NCBI RefSeq assembly: GCF_000764305.2
Contig: NW_025946499.1
Location: 140,916-204,915 of the forward strand
Length of the DNA stretch: 64,000 nt
From: Hyalella azteca
Lineage: Eukaryota > Arthropoda > Malacostraca > Amphipoda > Hyalellidae
Direction of reading: 5' to 3'
Both the position numbers and the translations under genes were made by a program. Below the pieces are notes generated by a model. The model was not told where the DNA came from and did not search any database. It worked only from the letters and a program-made list of their open reading frames with translations. Shown one piece after another: positions 34,771 to 46,790 of this stretch. Numbering within the stretch: the first letter of the stretch is position 1; each line of letters opens with the position of its first letter.

Positions 34771-37154
34771 CACGTTGATGCAGACCCAGATTCAGACGGG
34801 AAAAGTGAACGCTATGTTTCGTCACGGAGCGCGACGTTTATCAAAGCTATATTTGAAGGCACAACATTTCCATATCAGTCGCTGAGGCTAAAACTGCTCG
34901 TGACTCGACGCTGGCAAAACAATTCATGGCAAAATTAATTCAGTTTAAATCAGATGAAGCCTCAGGCAACAAAATTATGTTTTTAAAATGCCGGTTTGAT
35001 GCATGCGCAGTGCTGTGAAGGTCAGTTTTGTGCAGGAGAGGGTAGGTCATTAGCTTTTTTCATTAATTTTTTTCATATCATTTTTTACAGGGGTGCAAGT
35101 CATGAGCTTTTATTTTCAATAATTCGAATAAAAACACAAATCATGGAACCTTATTTCATCTAGCTGGTTTTTCTTTATTATCATTGATAATTTTTCCCCA
35201 ATTGAAGCCATAATTATATACATTTTTACATCTTATTTGCCTCCCGGTTGTCCGTGGATGTTATTAAGTTTTCTAGGTTATACATTCCGCTCGTCGTATA
35301 TGTTATAAAATAAAATAATAAAGACATGGATAAAACAATTGATGTGTATTAAACGTAGAATAATAAAATACGTATGTATAACATGTAAAATAAATATAAT
35401 ATGAAACATCAACACGTAATTTGATTCCGCATTATCGCTATATTTTCCTTCTTGTTTCGTCATTTCAATATACTATAAAAATGACAATCTTAAAATCATG
35501 CAAGATACATTTAATTCTACTTACCTAACCAATACATTCAAACCAAAATATTCATTAGAAATAAATTAATTTTCTTTTGTAAGGTTCGTTAACAGTATAG
35601 TTTCCTAAATTACGGCAATGATAGTTTCTCAATCAAATTACATGGCACACCGAAACCTCGACCCTATAATGGGGCAAATATGAGAAGGAAAATGCAGACT
35701 TCACCGTATAAATCGACTTTAATTCCATTTCAATAAAGTATATTCTTTCACGATGTAGCAATCCATGATAATGCAATCAAGGTATTCTAAAATATCGCAA
35801 TCTAGGATATTATAATAATCGAGTTCGAAGATAACACAACTCAAGATAGTAAAATCAGAGTACTATACAAGATATCACAATCCAGAATATTAGCACCGGA
35901 TAATTCAAAGATAACACAACTTAAGATAGTAAAATCAGAGTGCTACAAGATATCACTATTCAAGATATGAAAATTAAAATTACCCTCCACATTCCGACCT
36001 CCCGAGGGTAGATCTGAGAGAGACAAAGCCTGCCTTCCCTTGATGCCAGTAACAATAAAGTCGGAATAAAGCGAGCTTTTCAGCGCTAGCTGCAGTAACT
36101 TAAAAGCCTTGACGCCTTGGCTTGACGCCTTGACGATCGCTTGCTTAGTCTTAATATTTACGATGACGCTTGCTTTGCTTGGCTATCCATTTACGCTTGC
36201 TTGACTGCAATATTTAGGATGATATAGCGATACCTATACCTGGTACCGATATTTAAAGTATCGCTTAACTACCAAAATTAACATGACAGTTCATCAGTAC
36301 TGTTAATTGAATACGATTAACCTTGTGGTAAGGACCATGGCGGCAGTTAATTTAACAAAATTCCCCACAGCACCATTTCTTATCTGAAACCATATCAGTT
36401 CGTCAATGGCAATAAAAACTCCATAAAAATCACATCCCTGTCACTTCTGTGCTCGCGTTCTAGAAGACTAAGCAATTAACTTATTAAACATAACAAATAC
36501 GAATTTGGCAATAATAAATGATTAAATATTTTAATACATTTAACCAGTATAAATATATCAATAAAATTGGAATATGCCTAATTGAGGAATAAAGTACATT
36601 CACTTAGTTTATACAATAATATTAAAAAAAGTATCAAAGTAGTATCATAACAAAAATAATTTATCAGGTCATTTTTTATCGTTTGTAGTAAATTTAATAA
36701 TATCTCAATCTTCATGAAGAGATAATAGATTTTCAGATCAATCTCACAAATAGCAAGGTTTGATTACGCATTTTCCCTCCTAATAAATTCTTCGTTAATG
36801 GTCGATTGATCCATTAGATTTAGACAACATTATTTAAATAAAATTTCGAGTCATTATTTAAATAAAATTTCGAGACACAATTCACAATGCAATTCAGCAT
36901 CGGATGCGATCTATTAATTTTGCATGAATTAAAATTTATTTTTCATCACACCACAAGACTGAATTCATGCATAATTTAAGTTCTTTCATCGGTGTCTTCA
37001 GAAAAGTTTTTGTGTAAGTTAATTAATTTAATCAGTTTCTGTGTATGGCTCTATTTCGTAGCTCATTAAGGCATTTATTTCCGGTACAACATATAACGGT
37101 TTTATTTCCAATCTGTGTAAGATCTGACATTCGAGTATTCATATCGCACCTCTT
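34771..37154. other. Right-arm sequence, includes the counterpart of the left-arm gap
   Basis: The part at 34,771-36,140 matches about 6,357-7,790. The part at 36,162-37,140 is about 1 kb of unique AT-rich sequence that should correspond to the left-arm Ns. A 21-bp direct repeat built on ATTTAAATAAAATTTCGAG lies at about 36,833-36,872. No gene is recognised. Confidence 0.6.
35845..36004. repeat. 80-bp duplication specific to the right arm
   Basis: GATAGTAAAATCAGAGT occurs at 35,845 and 35,925 with the intervening sequence repeated. The left arm has a single copy near 6,650. Confidence 0.7.
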
Positions 37155-37316
37155 GTATCCATGATACAATCAGCTGCATTTAATACGAGCAGCTGCATCC
37201 CTGATACGATCAGCTGCATTTAATACGAGCAGCTGCATTTAATACGAGCAGCTGCATTTAATACGAGCAGCTGCATCTAATACGAGCAGCTGCATTTAAT
37301 ACGAGCAGCTGCATTT
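37155..37316. repeat. 19-21-bp minisatellite, right arm copy
   Basis: Most units are AGCTGCATTTAATACGAGC (19 bp). Two resemble the left-arm 21-bp form with CCCTGATACGATC. The flank TTAAGCCGCTCAC matches the left-arm flank near 5,337, so this is the same locus with a different dominant unit. Confidence 0.9.
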
Positions 37317-38935
37317 CTTAAGCCGCTCACTGCAATAATTCCTCTTGTAATCTGCTAGTAAAATTCTCTTCAGCTTCCCTGAATCACTAGAAATTAAAGG
37401 AGAAAATTAAGTTTTTTTTTAAGTGGAGGTCACAAGAAAAAAACCATATGCAGTACATTAATAAAAAATTAATTTAGCAACCTGATGCGTGATAAAAAAA
37501 CAGAAAATAAGATTAAAATTCTAGGTGTTGGAGTAATAAATGTGCGGTGTTTGAAAGACATTGTACCTGATAGTAAATGAGCAAAAAATATTGAATTAAT
37601 ACTTAATATTTCATATATTAAAATAGCTACCGAAAAAACAGTGTCCCGAAACGCAGTCAAGAAAAATTTGCGTGTAATCTAAAGTGGACCTAAAGCAATG
37701 CGATCGCTCACGCTTGATAAAATCTTAAACTCTTAGACGACGCTGCTTTGAAATAAAAATAAATCCAAGATGTTGTGATATCATAGAAATGTTTTTATCT
37801 ACAAGCATATTTAGTAAAATATTTGTTATATTGTTTGCAAGTTCGATTAAACTTTAGCCCTATTTCAAAAATGAAGAAAAACTGGTCTAAAAATAAAAAT
37901 AGGCATGTCCTTAAATTTCAGTTTTCTAATTCTCAAAACTTGCTTAGTCTCAATCTCGAATTAGACAATAAATGAAACTAATTTGCATTCGACTGTGAAT
38001 TTATAATTTTTAATTTTTAATAATTTTCTTCATTTGGAAAATCTTTCTGGCAAATTATGGCTGAGAATGTAAATATTTTATAAATGTATCCACCAATGAC
38101 TTTTTCTGATGCTTTTTAGAGGTAATTTTCCAAGTAAAATTTGCTGGTGTAAAAATGATTGATGAGGCTGTAATTCAAAGCGATGTATAAAGGAAAATGT
38201 GAAATAAATTTGTAAGCATGAGAATGGCAAAATTATGAATTTCCTTACATTAAGCACTGCATTTATGAAGCAATCACTTCTCCGAAGATTTTTTAAACGA
38301 AACCTAGATTCTAAATTTGTGTAATATATGTTAATGAAATTCATAATTGAGAGCATGGGATTGAACACGTAATCTAAAAAAATCTAAAATTTTTTTTCTT
38401 ATATCAACCATGTTATTTCTAAAGGCATTTCTGAGCAAACATTCATGCATTCTTCATGACTTCATTAGCGTAAAATTTAATATTCCGCATAAAATTTCCA
38501 AGCAACATTCTTTTAAGGTTCAGGAGCGAATATAATGCTACAATAAAGTTCTTGCATGACCGGACATTTATTAGAGATCTTCTGAATTTTAAATAATATG
38601 AGGTTACTACACATTTATAACTATATTTTGGACACATAAAGTGTTTAAACGCAACATATAATTAAAAAATTAATTATAATTTAGAATCTAAGCGCCGTAC
38701 ATTCATCACGGCATTCACTACAAATTCAGAGTGTGAATACCAAACATACATCGTGACATTCACGCTACATTCAGCGTGTAATCAACACGCGCCAGTAGCC
38801 ACACTGGCGCAATTCACGCTGCTGTTATTGCGTTACTGAAAGTTTATACCTTCATATTATTACGCAGTAAATGCCTTTTTTGTTTTGCTTGCCGTTACTA
38901 CGCCAATAAAACTCTTTTATGCAGCCGTGCAAACC
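37317..38935. other. Right-arm sequence with no recognisable gene
   Basis: Reverse complement of about 3,831-5,344. ORFs of 63, 96 and 64 codons on the minus strand do not hold their frame in the left arm, so they are not supported as genes. Confidence 0.6.
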
Positions 38936-39315
38936 GTGGCCAGCGTATCATAGATACTTCCATCTGTGGCGCGGCTAAATACTTACAAACCGTGGCCAGC
39001 GTATCATAGATACTTCCATCTGTGGCGCGGCTAAATACTTGCAAACCCTGGCCAGCGTATCATAGATACTTCCATCTGTGGCGCGGCTTAATACTTTCAA
39101 ACCGTGGCCAGCGTATCATAGATACTTCCATCTTTGGCGCGGCTAAATACTTTCAAACCGTGGCCAGCGTATCATAGATACTTCCATCTGGGGCGCGGCT
39201 AAATACTTTCAAACCCTGGCCAGCGTATCATAGATACTTCCATCTGTGGCGCGGCTTAATACTTTCAAACCGTGGCCAGCGTATCATAGATACTTCCATC
39301 TGTGGCGCGGCTAAA
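38936..39315. repeat. 56-bp tandem array (7 units), right arm only
   Basis: CAGCGTATCATAGATAC recurs at 38,941, 38,997, 39,053 and onward every 56 bp to 39,277. Each unit ends CTGTGGCGCGGCTAAATACT with few changes. The left arm has the sequence once (3766-3830). The units are nearly identical, which points to recent expansion or homogenisation. Confidence 0.95.
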
Positions 39316-39334
39316 TAATGCGGACGCCGGGTAA

Positions 39335-39745
39335 TTAAAAGATTTTAAGGAGGGTTCTTATTTAGGGCAGCAATGGAAGGATAAAATCTTATGATGTTTG
39401 AATGGATATTATTAAATAAAAGATTTTAAGTAGGGTTCTTATTTAGGACAGTAATAGAAGGATAAAATCTTATGCTGTTTGAATGGATATTATTAGTTAA
39501 AAGGTTTTAAGGTGGGTTCTTATTTAGGACTGGAATTGAGGGATATAATCTAAGATGTTTGCATGGATATTATTAGTTGAAGGTTTTAATGAGGGTTCTT
39601 ATTAAGGACATGAATGGAGGGTTATAATTTTATGATGTTTGCATGGATATTATTAGTTAAAAGGTTTTAATGAGGCTTCACATTCAAGGCAGGAAAGGAG
39701 GGTTATAATATTACGATGTTTGCATGGATATGCTTATTTCGAAAG
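39335..39745. repeat. 80-81-bp tandem array, right arm copy (about 5 units)
   Basis: TGGATAT marks lie at 39,403, 39,484, 39,564, 39,644 and 39,725. Units contain AGGGTTCTTATTTAGGAC and a GATGTTTGCATGGATATT part. This matches 3425-3765 in the left arm. Confidence 0.9.
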
Positions 39746-40205
39746 CAAGGCTCGGAACAACAACTAAATGAAAAAAAATTGTTTAAGAGTAAAATAGCGT
39801 CATTTAGTCATGTATATGAAAAAATATGTCAGTATCTCGAATAATTGTTTAATTATTTAAGAAAAAATTAGTTATTCAGATGTTTTAAATAGGAATTTAT
39901 GTAGAAAAATTAAAACTATTCGCCTTTAGAAAAGTTTAATGCTCGTTATCTTGTCTGAAGTGCAGCACTGCGTAAAAAATATGAAAATTCATAAAGAAAG
40001 TTGTACGTGTAGTAAATGTTTGAGTGAAAATCGTAATTAACAACGAGAAAATTTCACAGAATAGCTATGATATGATCTACGGAAATTGCAACGCTTTTAT
40101 ATACAATTATCCAAGCACATGAAATTTACATTCTGATGTTAAGCAGCCGCTGACACACATCTGACACTGTTATTTAAACTCATGACTTTGTATCTAACAG
40201 TCTAG
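39746..40205. other. Right-arm sequence with no recognisable gene
   Basis: Reverse complement of about 2,573-3,410, without the LINE fragment; the empty target lies near 39,861-39,875. Nothing else is seen. Confidence 0.6.
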
Positions 40206-40608
40206 TGGACGACAGTAGCTCCAGGGAGACTGCAGCTCCAGGAAGACTGCAGCTCCAGGGAGACTGCAGCTCCAGGAAGACTGCAGCTTCAGGGAGACTG
40301 CAGCTCCAGGGAGACTGCAGCTCCAGGAAGACTGCAGCTCCAGGGAGACTGCAGCTCCACGGAGACTGCAGCTCCACGGAGACTGCAGCTCCAAGGAGAC
40401 TGCAGCTCCAGGGAGACTGCAGCTCCAGGGAGACCGCAGCTCCAGGGAGACTGCAGCTCCAGGGAGACTGCTGCTCCAGGGAGACAGCAGCTCCAGGGAG
40501 ACTGCAGCTCCAGGGAGACCGCAGCTCCAGGGAGACAGCAGCTCCAGGGAGACTGCAGCTCCAGGGAGACAGCAGCTCCAGGGAGACTGCAGCTCCATGG
40601 AGACAGTA
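40206..40608. repeat. 17-bp minisatellite, right arm copy (about 23 units)
   Basis: The unit is CTCCAGGGAGACTGCAG. Because no common unit makes a stop codon, three frames stay open and give ORFs of 134, 151 and 174 codons on both strands. These are artefacts. The array is about twice as long as the left one. Confidence 0.93.
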
Positions 40609-41803
40609 GTACACCACAGCAGCTGTTGCAGCCTTAAATGAATGAACATGCATCTTGTAATTACAGCTCACAGCTGTGCTCCTTATTACATCTGCAGCCT
40701 GCACTACAGTTGCAGACGTACGATGTCTGCAGAGCTATGCGCACTTCATAAAGGGTAAAGCGGCCGTGCGTTTAATGAACTTAGCAATAAAGAATTTGTA
40801 AGCAAATAAAGCGCTAAGTAAATTCGTTCTATTATCATTATCTTTCCTATGAAGATAAAATGAATTTACTGGATAATTTCTTCGCATTTGAATTATATGT
40901 GAACTTGCGAGTGGAGCAGACTGATATCGAAAAAAAGTTGGGATTTTCATGCTTTAACAAAATTGAATTTCTTATGAGTATCAACATCATTATTGGCAAA
41001 TAATTACCTGCTTGATTGCGTAAATTTATGAAAGTATACTAAAATTTTATTAAAGAAACTTCGAAAATGGACCTGAGATTTGCATAACGAGTATAAAATC
41101 TAAACTGAATAAGTTAATTTTCTTCAGAACAAATTACATTTTCGTTATTCACAGACAATTTAGTCATAGAATACTGCAAAATTTCACGATCGTCAATCAA
41201 TAATTCGAAAAAAATTAGAATTTGTAAAATGGTCTAAGGGGACCTACCAATGGATTCGACAAAGTATTAATCAACATTATATTTACTTCGCTTGAAGTTC
41301 AATAATTGACTTTGTAAAAATTACATATGAAAAATTTGCTCACATTAATTTGATCCTAGTTCATTTCATAGATGGAAATGTCTGAAAACATGCAATAATG
41401 CAAAATATGTGATGTATAATATATGCTATTTTTCATCACAACGATTCCTCATACGGTAGAATGTGGTCTATTACATCTGATTTGCCGATCACCTGGGATG
41501 ATATATCGCACTAGAAATCTGCCTGGCAATCTACCCCATTCTATTGTTATTCATCAAGCAGAACAATGTGATGTCCCTGTGTCAGAGATCGATTTCTAAA
41601 TTTTTGCCTCCATCTTCGTTGATTTAATATTGAGGATTTTGAAATTGTATATTTTCAGATGCAAGTCATGGGTAAACAAAACGTATTATTTTCATCCACT
41701 TGCAACTGTTAATAGACCAGTTGTTACGTTACTCCACCAGGTTATTCAGTATTTTTATATTACAATTTTAACTTTTAATCATCTCCGTGCACATTTGTTA
41801 GTT
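40609..41803. other. Outermost right-arm sequence
   Basis: Reverse complement of about 112-2,360, without the solo LTR and the 511-bp block. It holds the two empty sites (about 40,990 and 41,401). No gene is recognised. Confidence 0.6.
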
Positions 41804-44800
41804 TAATTTACTAAATGTTATACAAAAAGTATAAAAGAAACATAGAGTAGATTCTTGTATACAAGGAAAGTAATGGCGGCAAATACAAATTACAAATACT
41901 AACTGCGACCAATTGCTTTGGCATTGTCTAGTGAATAAGATTACTGTGTCCTTTCGCGGTAAATAGCGCTTATACACGAGGCTACTAGAACGGTATTTAC
42001 TGCTTACCACTAATTAATTAATGGCCGCGCGTAGAAGCACTTAAAATGAATATAATACGTTAAATATTTCTATAAAATAAAAAGACTAGATAATTTATTT
42101 TCTAAATGTACTTATTATACAATGGAATGTGCAGTTCCTTCAAATTCATGCTTGAGTTCAATTAAGTGCCCTGTATTTTAAAAATAATTGAACAATATTT
42201 CAAATAAAATGACAGATAATGTGATTATGATTATTCAATACAATATATTTTTTCTTTAAAAATGGATACGTCTTTCGTTTGAAGTTTTTTGCGAACTTTG
42301 CCGGCCAACCGGAGAAATATTCTTTCTTGTTTCTTCCTGCATTTTCAATTTCAAAATCTTGATTTTTCGAATTATTTGACCAAAAAACTTCACTTTAATG
42401 GGCGGATTTCTATCAATAGCTCGACAATACTCATTGCAGCCGCCTAGCGGCAGTGCTGGGAATTTGCGCCGTTTGACGTATTAAAATAATTTTATATTAA
42501 AATTTCGCCTTGGTTATGCCCTGATATATATTTTTTAACTAAAGTTGTTTTGCCGTGTCTGTACACATTAGCTGCCGTATATAGGTACAAAAGTGGAGAC
42601 TTCCTGGATTTCAAAACGCTGGTTGGTAGAGCGTATCTTGCTTCGCCTTCAATATCTGATCCTTAGAAGTTTGAGAGGATATATTACCCTAAATAATCAT
42701 TCAACCGTGTATCAGTTGATATCAGAAAATATGGTGTTCACTACATTCAACAAACAGGCAATGGCAAACAGAAGAAATGTGCAGTGTATGAGAGAAATGC
42801 AAAAAATTAATGCACTACATGTAATGTTGGTTCGCAAATGATATATCTTTAAGACTGGCGACTAAAGTACAAGATGCTCATTTTAGGATCACCACAAAAT
42901 TTCGAATTTTAGAAAAACTGATTGATGATGAGTAGCCGAAAAGTGATTTTCATACTCCTTTAGTGATTTTCTTACTCCTATTATGTAGTTGGATGGAAAT
43001 AATGTACAAAACAACAAATACAATATTCGGCAGTTAATGGGTTAATAATCTACAATTCATTTTTATATAGTAATCTCCGATGTGGTTAAGGGAAAAAATT
43101 CGTTTTATACCAAGGTTTCCGCCACAGCTTAGTGCCTTACAATTACATTTCTAATTCTTAATTTACTCTGTCTAATATCACAATTTCTTAACGCCTCATA
43201 ATATTCCTTATTTTAACAGTTAAATTCGTTATTGATTAGTGCTTTAACATTTTTTTAACTTTAATTGACACCGTGACTTAATGCCTAAAAATTTCATTTT
43301 TAACTATGTTTTTTTCATCCTAGAAGAGCGACGTTTCTGTTATTATGGAGGTAGTTGCGAAATGAATTCCGTTGCTCGATGCTTCAAGCCCGGCAGTTTA
43401 ATTTATTTTGTTTTGCAGGCCTTGTTTTTCACCCGCTAATTTTTTTCATCTTCATGGTAGGCCTTGTCAGTTTCAATTTTAGTTTTTTTCTTGTAGTTTC
43501 AAATGTCAACCGTTTCAAAGGAAGTTTGTCAGTTTCGTTCGTTAAATTTTACTTATTTGGATGTTTTTTATATTCTTAAAATGGCCGTTCCATTGTACGA
43601 CTGTAGCTAATTAATCCAAACCATACTGACTCATCTTTTCCTTTCTGCCTCCCGCTTACTCATTGTGCGCCCTGCATATTTTTCTCCGTGAATCATAATT
43701 CTTAAAATTTCAATTGTTGTCAGGTTACAATAAGAAATTTCACCAGTTCATCTTCCGAACAGTAGTTATAGGCGGAGCTAAGTGATTAAGGTTGTTAGGG
43801 TTTTAATTGGAGATATTTGTTTAAATTTTAAGTTTAGAGACTACTTTACTGTTCACGTCCGCACTCTAGGAACACTGCGCTAGTTATTGTTGGGTGCGGA
43901 GACGTGACGGAGGTACGTGTCTTGTACTAGTGAAGAATTTTAAGTGTGACTATCGTGCATATATTATTGTGAATAGATTTGATTAGAATACTGTGTTCAT
44001 ATGATCTTGGTTGTAAATATTTATAATTCGTAGGAACCTTGTAATCTTTAGCATTTTATTGATTAGTTTTTTTGGTTAGTTTTCAGGAAAGTTCAAGGCT
44101 CGAACTTGGATTATTAAATAAGGTATATAATTGGACTTTGAAATACCCTTGAAACACGAAGAGTGTGGGATGAATGACGATCATGGGCCGTATGTAAACG
44201 CTGATGCTTGGGCCTAGTTGGTTTTTAGAGTGAGCCCACAGCAAGGTCAACGAAAGTGGAGTAGCGACTTATGGGTTGGAAACCGTTGAATAGTTGTGAA
44301 AATTATAGTAAAAATAAGAGAGGCCGCGTTGTTGAGCACTGCAGGATACTACAATAGCAGATTATTACTGGTTCGAGACCCACAAGAAGCTGTATAAAAG
44401 CTTTAATTTCTCGAGTAGATCGCAGACCATAAATGACTATATCTCCAATTCTCTCACCACAATCCATCTCATGTTAACGTTTCTAACGTTTTCAAATAAT
44501 ATATTATGAATTTACTTGCCGTTAGCCTTGATTTTAAATTCAAGATGTTTACAAATGTGTTCACTTCATTAATTTTTAGTCTAAAGCCAAGCTACCTTTA
44601 GCTCCAATGCTTTGAAAAGCGCTTCTATGCGTTGTTATTTTGGACTATTCCCTTGCGCTTTATTGCGTATTAAGCTCATTGCTTGACGCCATTATAGACG
44701 ACAGTTTCATTTGCCGTGAGCATCTGAGTCGTCGTCTAATTGCGTCGCTGATAAATGCTGTAATGCTGATCAATTTCGTCGTGCTGATAAATGTCGCGCT

Positions 44801-46377
44801 GCTGATAAATTAAATACAGTTGATGAGTTCCGGTAAATGAATTTATCTTGTGGATGAATTTCGACCTGATAATCTATGTCGTACGTCTTATGAATGTCAT
44901 CCCGCTGATGATGAATGAATTCTACCAATAACTCTCATCCTGCTGTGTAATGCAATAATGCTAATTTCTACTAGAGTAATAAAGGCTGATTAATATCTAA
45001 ACGCTGTCAAGTTGATACAAATAAGAGTGTTGAGAAATTACCTGCCGTTGCTAAATGCCATCCTCTCAAAATATTGCACATTAATGATGAATCCGTTTCT
45101 CCGATAATCAATCGGATTGCTATGCAATTAAAAATAATGATTGATATAATTTTACTTGAAAATGACCCTAATTAAAAGTGGCAATCATTATGGAACAAAT
45201 GAAATGTGAAATAGAAAATACCTGCTTTTTCGTCGAAAAATTGCTTACATCTACATTTTTTGTGTGTCTAATGCGTACTTTTCACTAACGTACGAAATCA
45301 TATGTGAAAATTTGCTCGAATATTTTTTTTTCGATAAAATGAAGTAAAAAAATACATGTAGGTACGTAAACAAGTAAAAAAGAAAGCTAACTATAACGAA
45401 AGTTTTATTTAAGCATCAAATTCAGAAATACAAAAATGGTCTTAAACAAAAAACCAAAAAAATGCCATGATCGGAACGAAATTAAATGCGTCGGAGAATT
45501 GACAACTATTTAAGAATTAAACATCATCACTAATATGAGTCATTCAGATGATTTCACGAATACGTCAATTAGCGACTATGAACATGCAAACATATTTCCT
45601 CAGTCAATTAAAAACCAATTCTATTCGGCTTTTCGAGTGCAGGATATTGTGCATGAAAATAAAAATTAATCCTATTTTGTTTTTGTATTGAAGAATAAAT
45701 TTTTTATTTGTTTCCGAGTGTGCAGATGTCAACTTGGCAATAATCCGATCAACAGGGACTTCAATAAACGTGAACGACCGGGCCGGTGTACAGAAATTTG
45801 TTGCGATCATTTTATAGTGGTTTTTCATTTTCCATGTTCTGAAAAGAAAATGATGAACTAACATTGAAACAAATTTTAGAGTATTAATAACTATCGATTC
45901 AAAGAATTACAAAAAATTGAAGTGAAAAATGGATAAAAAGAATGAGTCCAAGACGAGGACAAACTATTGTATGGAAATATTTTTGGAGAAATTTCTTCTA
46001 GCAAAAAATAATTCCGATTTTAGTTTTTTATCTTGTAAAAAATTTATTGAAACCCAGAAAAATTACCAATAGTAGGCAATTCGACGCAATTTTCACATGA
46101 TCGCTGAAAATTAAAATCGATTGAAAATAAGATGACACGATTCTAAAGTACCTTGCAAAAGAAGATGATTCAAGTTACTTTATTTTTTTTTCTTTTTTAT
46201 CGACAGGAGAATTAAATGAATTACTTTCTGAATACTTCATTAAAAGACAGTTGTAAAATCTGCGACGCGTGTCTCCTCATGAAGCACCGCTCCTTGTCCG
46301 GGCCGAGTGTTCGCTGCGTCAGCAGCCGATCAAACTTTGAAGATTAGCGCCAAACTTTGGTTGAGTTGCGTGTCAAA
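41804..46377. other. Single-copy flank, no confident gene
   Basis: AT-rich sequence outside the palindrome. An 82-codon plus ORF (42,593-42,841, starting METSWISKRW) and a 74-codon hydrophobic one (43,355-43,579) are present but unrecognised. A hairpin-forming GC-rich patch lies at about 43,852-43,915. Degenerate CTGATAAATG-type repeats run at about 44,745-44,990. A tRNA-B-box-like GGTTCGAGACC lies near 44,371. None of these is strong enough to annotate as a gene. Confidence 0.5.
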
Positions 46378-46790
46378 CAGTCACAAGTCGCTCTGTCCAG
46401 TCACAAGCCTCAAGCAGTCGCACTTTTCCTAGCTCAGTTACCAAGACACAGTCACAAGTCGCTCTGCCCAGTCACAAGTCTCAAGCAGTCGCACTTTTCC
46501 TAGCTCAGTAACGAAGACACAGTCACAAGTTGCTCTGCCCAGTCACAAGTCTCAAGCAGTCACACTTTTCCTAGCTCAGTTACCAAGACACGGTCACAAG
46601 TCGCTCTGTCCAGTCACAAGCCTCAAGCAGTCACACTTTTCCTAGCTCAGATACGAAGACACAGTCACAAGTTGCTCTGTCCAGTCACAAGCCTCAAGCA
46701 GTCACACTTTTCCTAGCTCAGATACGAAGACACAGTCACAAGTTGCTCTGTCCAGTCACAAGTCTTCCTGCCCAGTCACAAGCCTCAAAG
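46378..46790. repeat. 71-bp tandem array (5 full units plus partial)
   Basis: CAGTCACAAGT marks units at 46,378, 46,449, 46,520, 46,591, 46,662 and 46,733, exactly 71 bp apart. Each unit contains two CAGTCACAAG subrepeats, CTCAAGCAGTC and CACTTTTCCTAGCTCAG. Units differ at a few sites. Confidence 0.95.

Larger units (their letters stand above)
21008..41803 (-). repeat. Right arm of giant inverted duplication
   Basis: This is the reverse-complement partner of 112-18,927. At about 20.8 kb it is some 2 kb longer, mainly because of an insertion of about 1.8 kb at 21,531-23,342 and smaller ones at 25,954-26,109, 27,830-28,502 and 30,801-30,940. It lacks the left arm's solo LTR, LINE fragment and 511-bp block. 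Minisatellite copy numbers differ from the left arm at nearly every matching site. Confidence 0.93.

Noticed and set aside
34281..34778. 165-codon ORF with IRAAVEIQ repeats
   Set aside because: A 39-bp repeat supplies the C-terminal half and the N-terminal half is not open in the left arm.
38936..39315. CRISPR-like regular spacing of 56-bp units
   Set aside because: Units are repeated in full without unique spacers. This is a minisatellite.
40180..40704. ORFs of 134-174 codons resembling a repetitive secreted protein
   Set aside because: All three frames of a 17-bp minisatellite are open. The left-arm array reads differently and is half as long, so there is no conserved protein.
112..41803. 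Whole palindrome as a single giant fold-back transposon
   Set aside because: No target duplication or terminal motif is apparent at 112 and 41,803, and no transposase or recombinase ORF lies in either arm or the spacer.
46378..46790. CRISPR-like regular spacing
   Set aside because: The whole 71-bp unit is repeated, with no variable spacers, and the context is a eukaryotic genome.
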